Below, one piece after another: positions 63,651-64,000 of a stretch of 64,000 bases of DNA. The position numbers were made by a program, and so were the translations under genes. Source of the stretch: Candidatus Binatia bacterium (GTDB lineage Bacteria; Desulfobacterota_B; Binatia; UBA9968; JAJDTQ01). Within the stretch, counting starts at the first letter, position 1. Every line of letters starts with the position of its first letter. A model generated the notes under the pieces. That model did not search any database. It saw nothing but the letters and a program-made list of their open reading frames with translations, and was not told where the DNA came from. The stretch lies in NCBI GenBank assembly GCA_022827045.1, contig JAJDTQ010000006.1:1-64000 (forward strand), read 5' to 3'.

Positions 63651-64000
63651 ATGAAGGCGGCCCTTCCGCGGCTCTCGCTCGACCTCGAGCCTGAGCTCTC
63701 ATCGGCGCTCAAGGAACTGGCGGCGGCAGTGGCGCGTTTTGGCGAGGCCAATGGGCTCTCGGATTCGCAGGTCCACAATCTCAGCCTGGCCCTGGACGAG
63801 TTGGCGACCAACACGATCTCGTACGGTTTCACGGATGTCGACCGCCAGGAGCTCCGGGTGGAGTTGCGCATCGAGGATGACGAAATCGTCGCTCAGCTAC
63901 ACGATACCGGCATCCCCTTCAACCCGTTCGAGGAAGCGGCCGTACCGGATGTCCATGCCACGATCGACGACCGCCCCATCGGTGGTCTCGGCGTTTTTCT
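63651..64000 (+). CDS. Anti-sigma-factor-type ATP-binding protein (HATPase, RsbW/SpoIIAB-like), 3' truncated
   Basis: The first 116 codons are visible before the window ends; no stop codon is present. It has an N-terminal helix pair (ELSSALKELAAAVARFGEANGL), the N-box LALDELATNTISYGF, the G1-box DTGIPFNPF and the start of a glycine-rich GGLGVF. This is the GHKL ATPase fold of anti-sigma factors or stand-alone histidine-kinase-like regulators such as RsbW. Partner switching with an anti-anti-sigma protein is the usual role, but its neighbours lie outside the window. ATG 63651 is the only reasonable start here. Confidence 0.85.
   Translation, partial: MKAALPRLSLDLEPELSSALKELAAAVARFGEANGLSDSQVHNLSLALDELATNTISYGFTDVDRQELRVELRIEDDEIVAQLHDTGIPFNPFEEAAVPDVHATIDDRPIGGLGVF

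Overview
This is 64 kb of a high-GC bacterial chromosome. No rRNA, tRNA, CRISPR array, prophage or complete insertion sequence was recognised. The order rpmE-prfA-prmC-murA-hisD-hisB-hisH-hisA-hisF resembles that of Desulfobacterota and neighbouring uncultured lineages. The abundance of amidohydrolase-2 proteins, amidases, binding-protein-like proteins, VOC proteins and acyl-CoA dehydrogenases recalls uncultured soil, marine or sponge-associated lineages of the Tectomicrobia or Rokubacteria type. That placement is an impression from gene content, not a phylogenetic result.

Layout. 1-529: the 3' end of an acyl-CoA dehydrogenase-like gene. 550-7798 (minus strand): an amidohydrolase, a binding-protein-like protein, a secreted lamin-tail-domain protein, a complete TRAP transporter and a two-subunit TPP decarboxylase. 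7961-9731: a phosphoesterase and a HicB-HicA module with a third, unknown gene. 9861-14114: an SDR oxidoreductase, a cupin, a VOC protein, an orphan E2 acyltransferase and a nicotinamidase-like hydrolase. 14205-15805: prmA and rsmE. 15846-24000: a GatC/AtzG-like small protein followed by a repeated amidase + amidohydrolase gene pair, then a dihydroxyphthalate-decarboxylase-like protein, a VOC protein and an aldo/keto reductase. 24152-30066: a DUF1232 protein, a secreted propeller-like protein, a Cys-less isochorismatase-like protein, zwf, an alpha/beta hydrolase and an acyl-CoA dehydrogenase. 30229-38036: the translation, murein and histidine block, in which hisG is absent. 38130-40970: a small secreted protein, trxB, moaC and radC. 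41116-46385: a flavoprotein, a molybdopterin oxidoreductase and an ornithine-cyclodeaminase-family protein. 46577-47727: a two-gene islet with a striking cysteine-repeat protein. 47830-53132: four consecutive MFS permeases. 53374-55518: a small unknown protein and a double-length ThyX-like protein. 55684-59547: tkt-tal-rpe. 59583-64000: a cupredoxin-like secreted protein, another binding-protein-like protein, an MFS permease, a nucleoside deoxyribosyltransferase-like protein and a truncated anti-sigma-type ATPase.

How the genes work together. Housekeeping genes form tight units with 4-17 nt overlaps (prmA/rsmE, murA/hisD, hisA/hisF, tkt/tal/rpe). zwf with tkt, tal and rpe covers much of the pentose phosphate pathway. 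The accessory genes look like uptake and hydrolysis of amides, carboxylates and other small organic molecules, but substrates cannot be assigned from sequence. Three families of palindromic intergenic repeats are scattered between operons.

Most worth following up are the protein with eleven cysteines in 23 residues (46577-47089), the ThyX-like protein whose signature is divided between its two halves (53869-55518), the repeated amidase/amidohydrolase pair with its small GatC-like neighbour, and the HicBA operon with a third gene.
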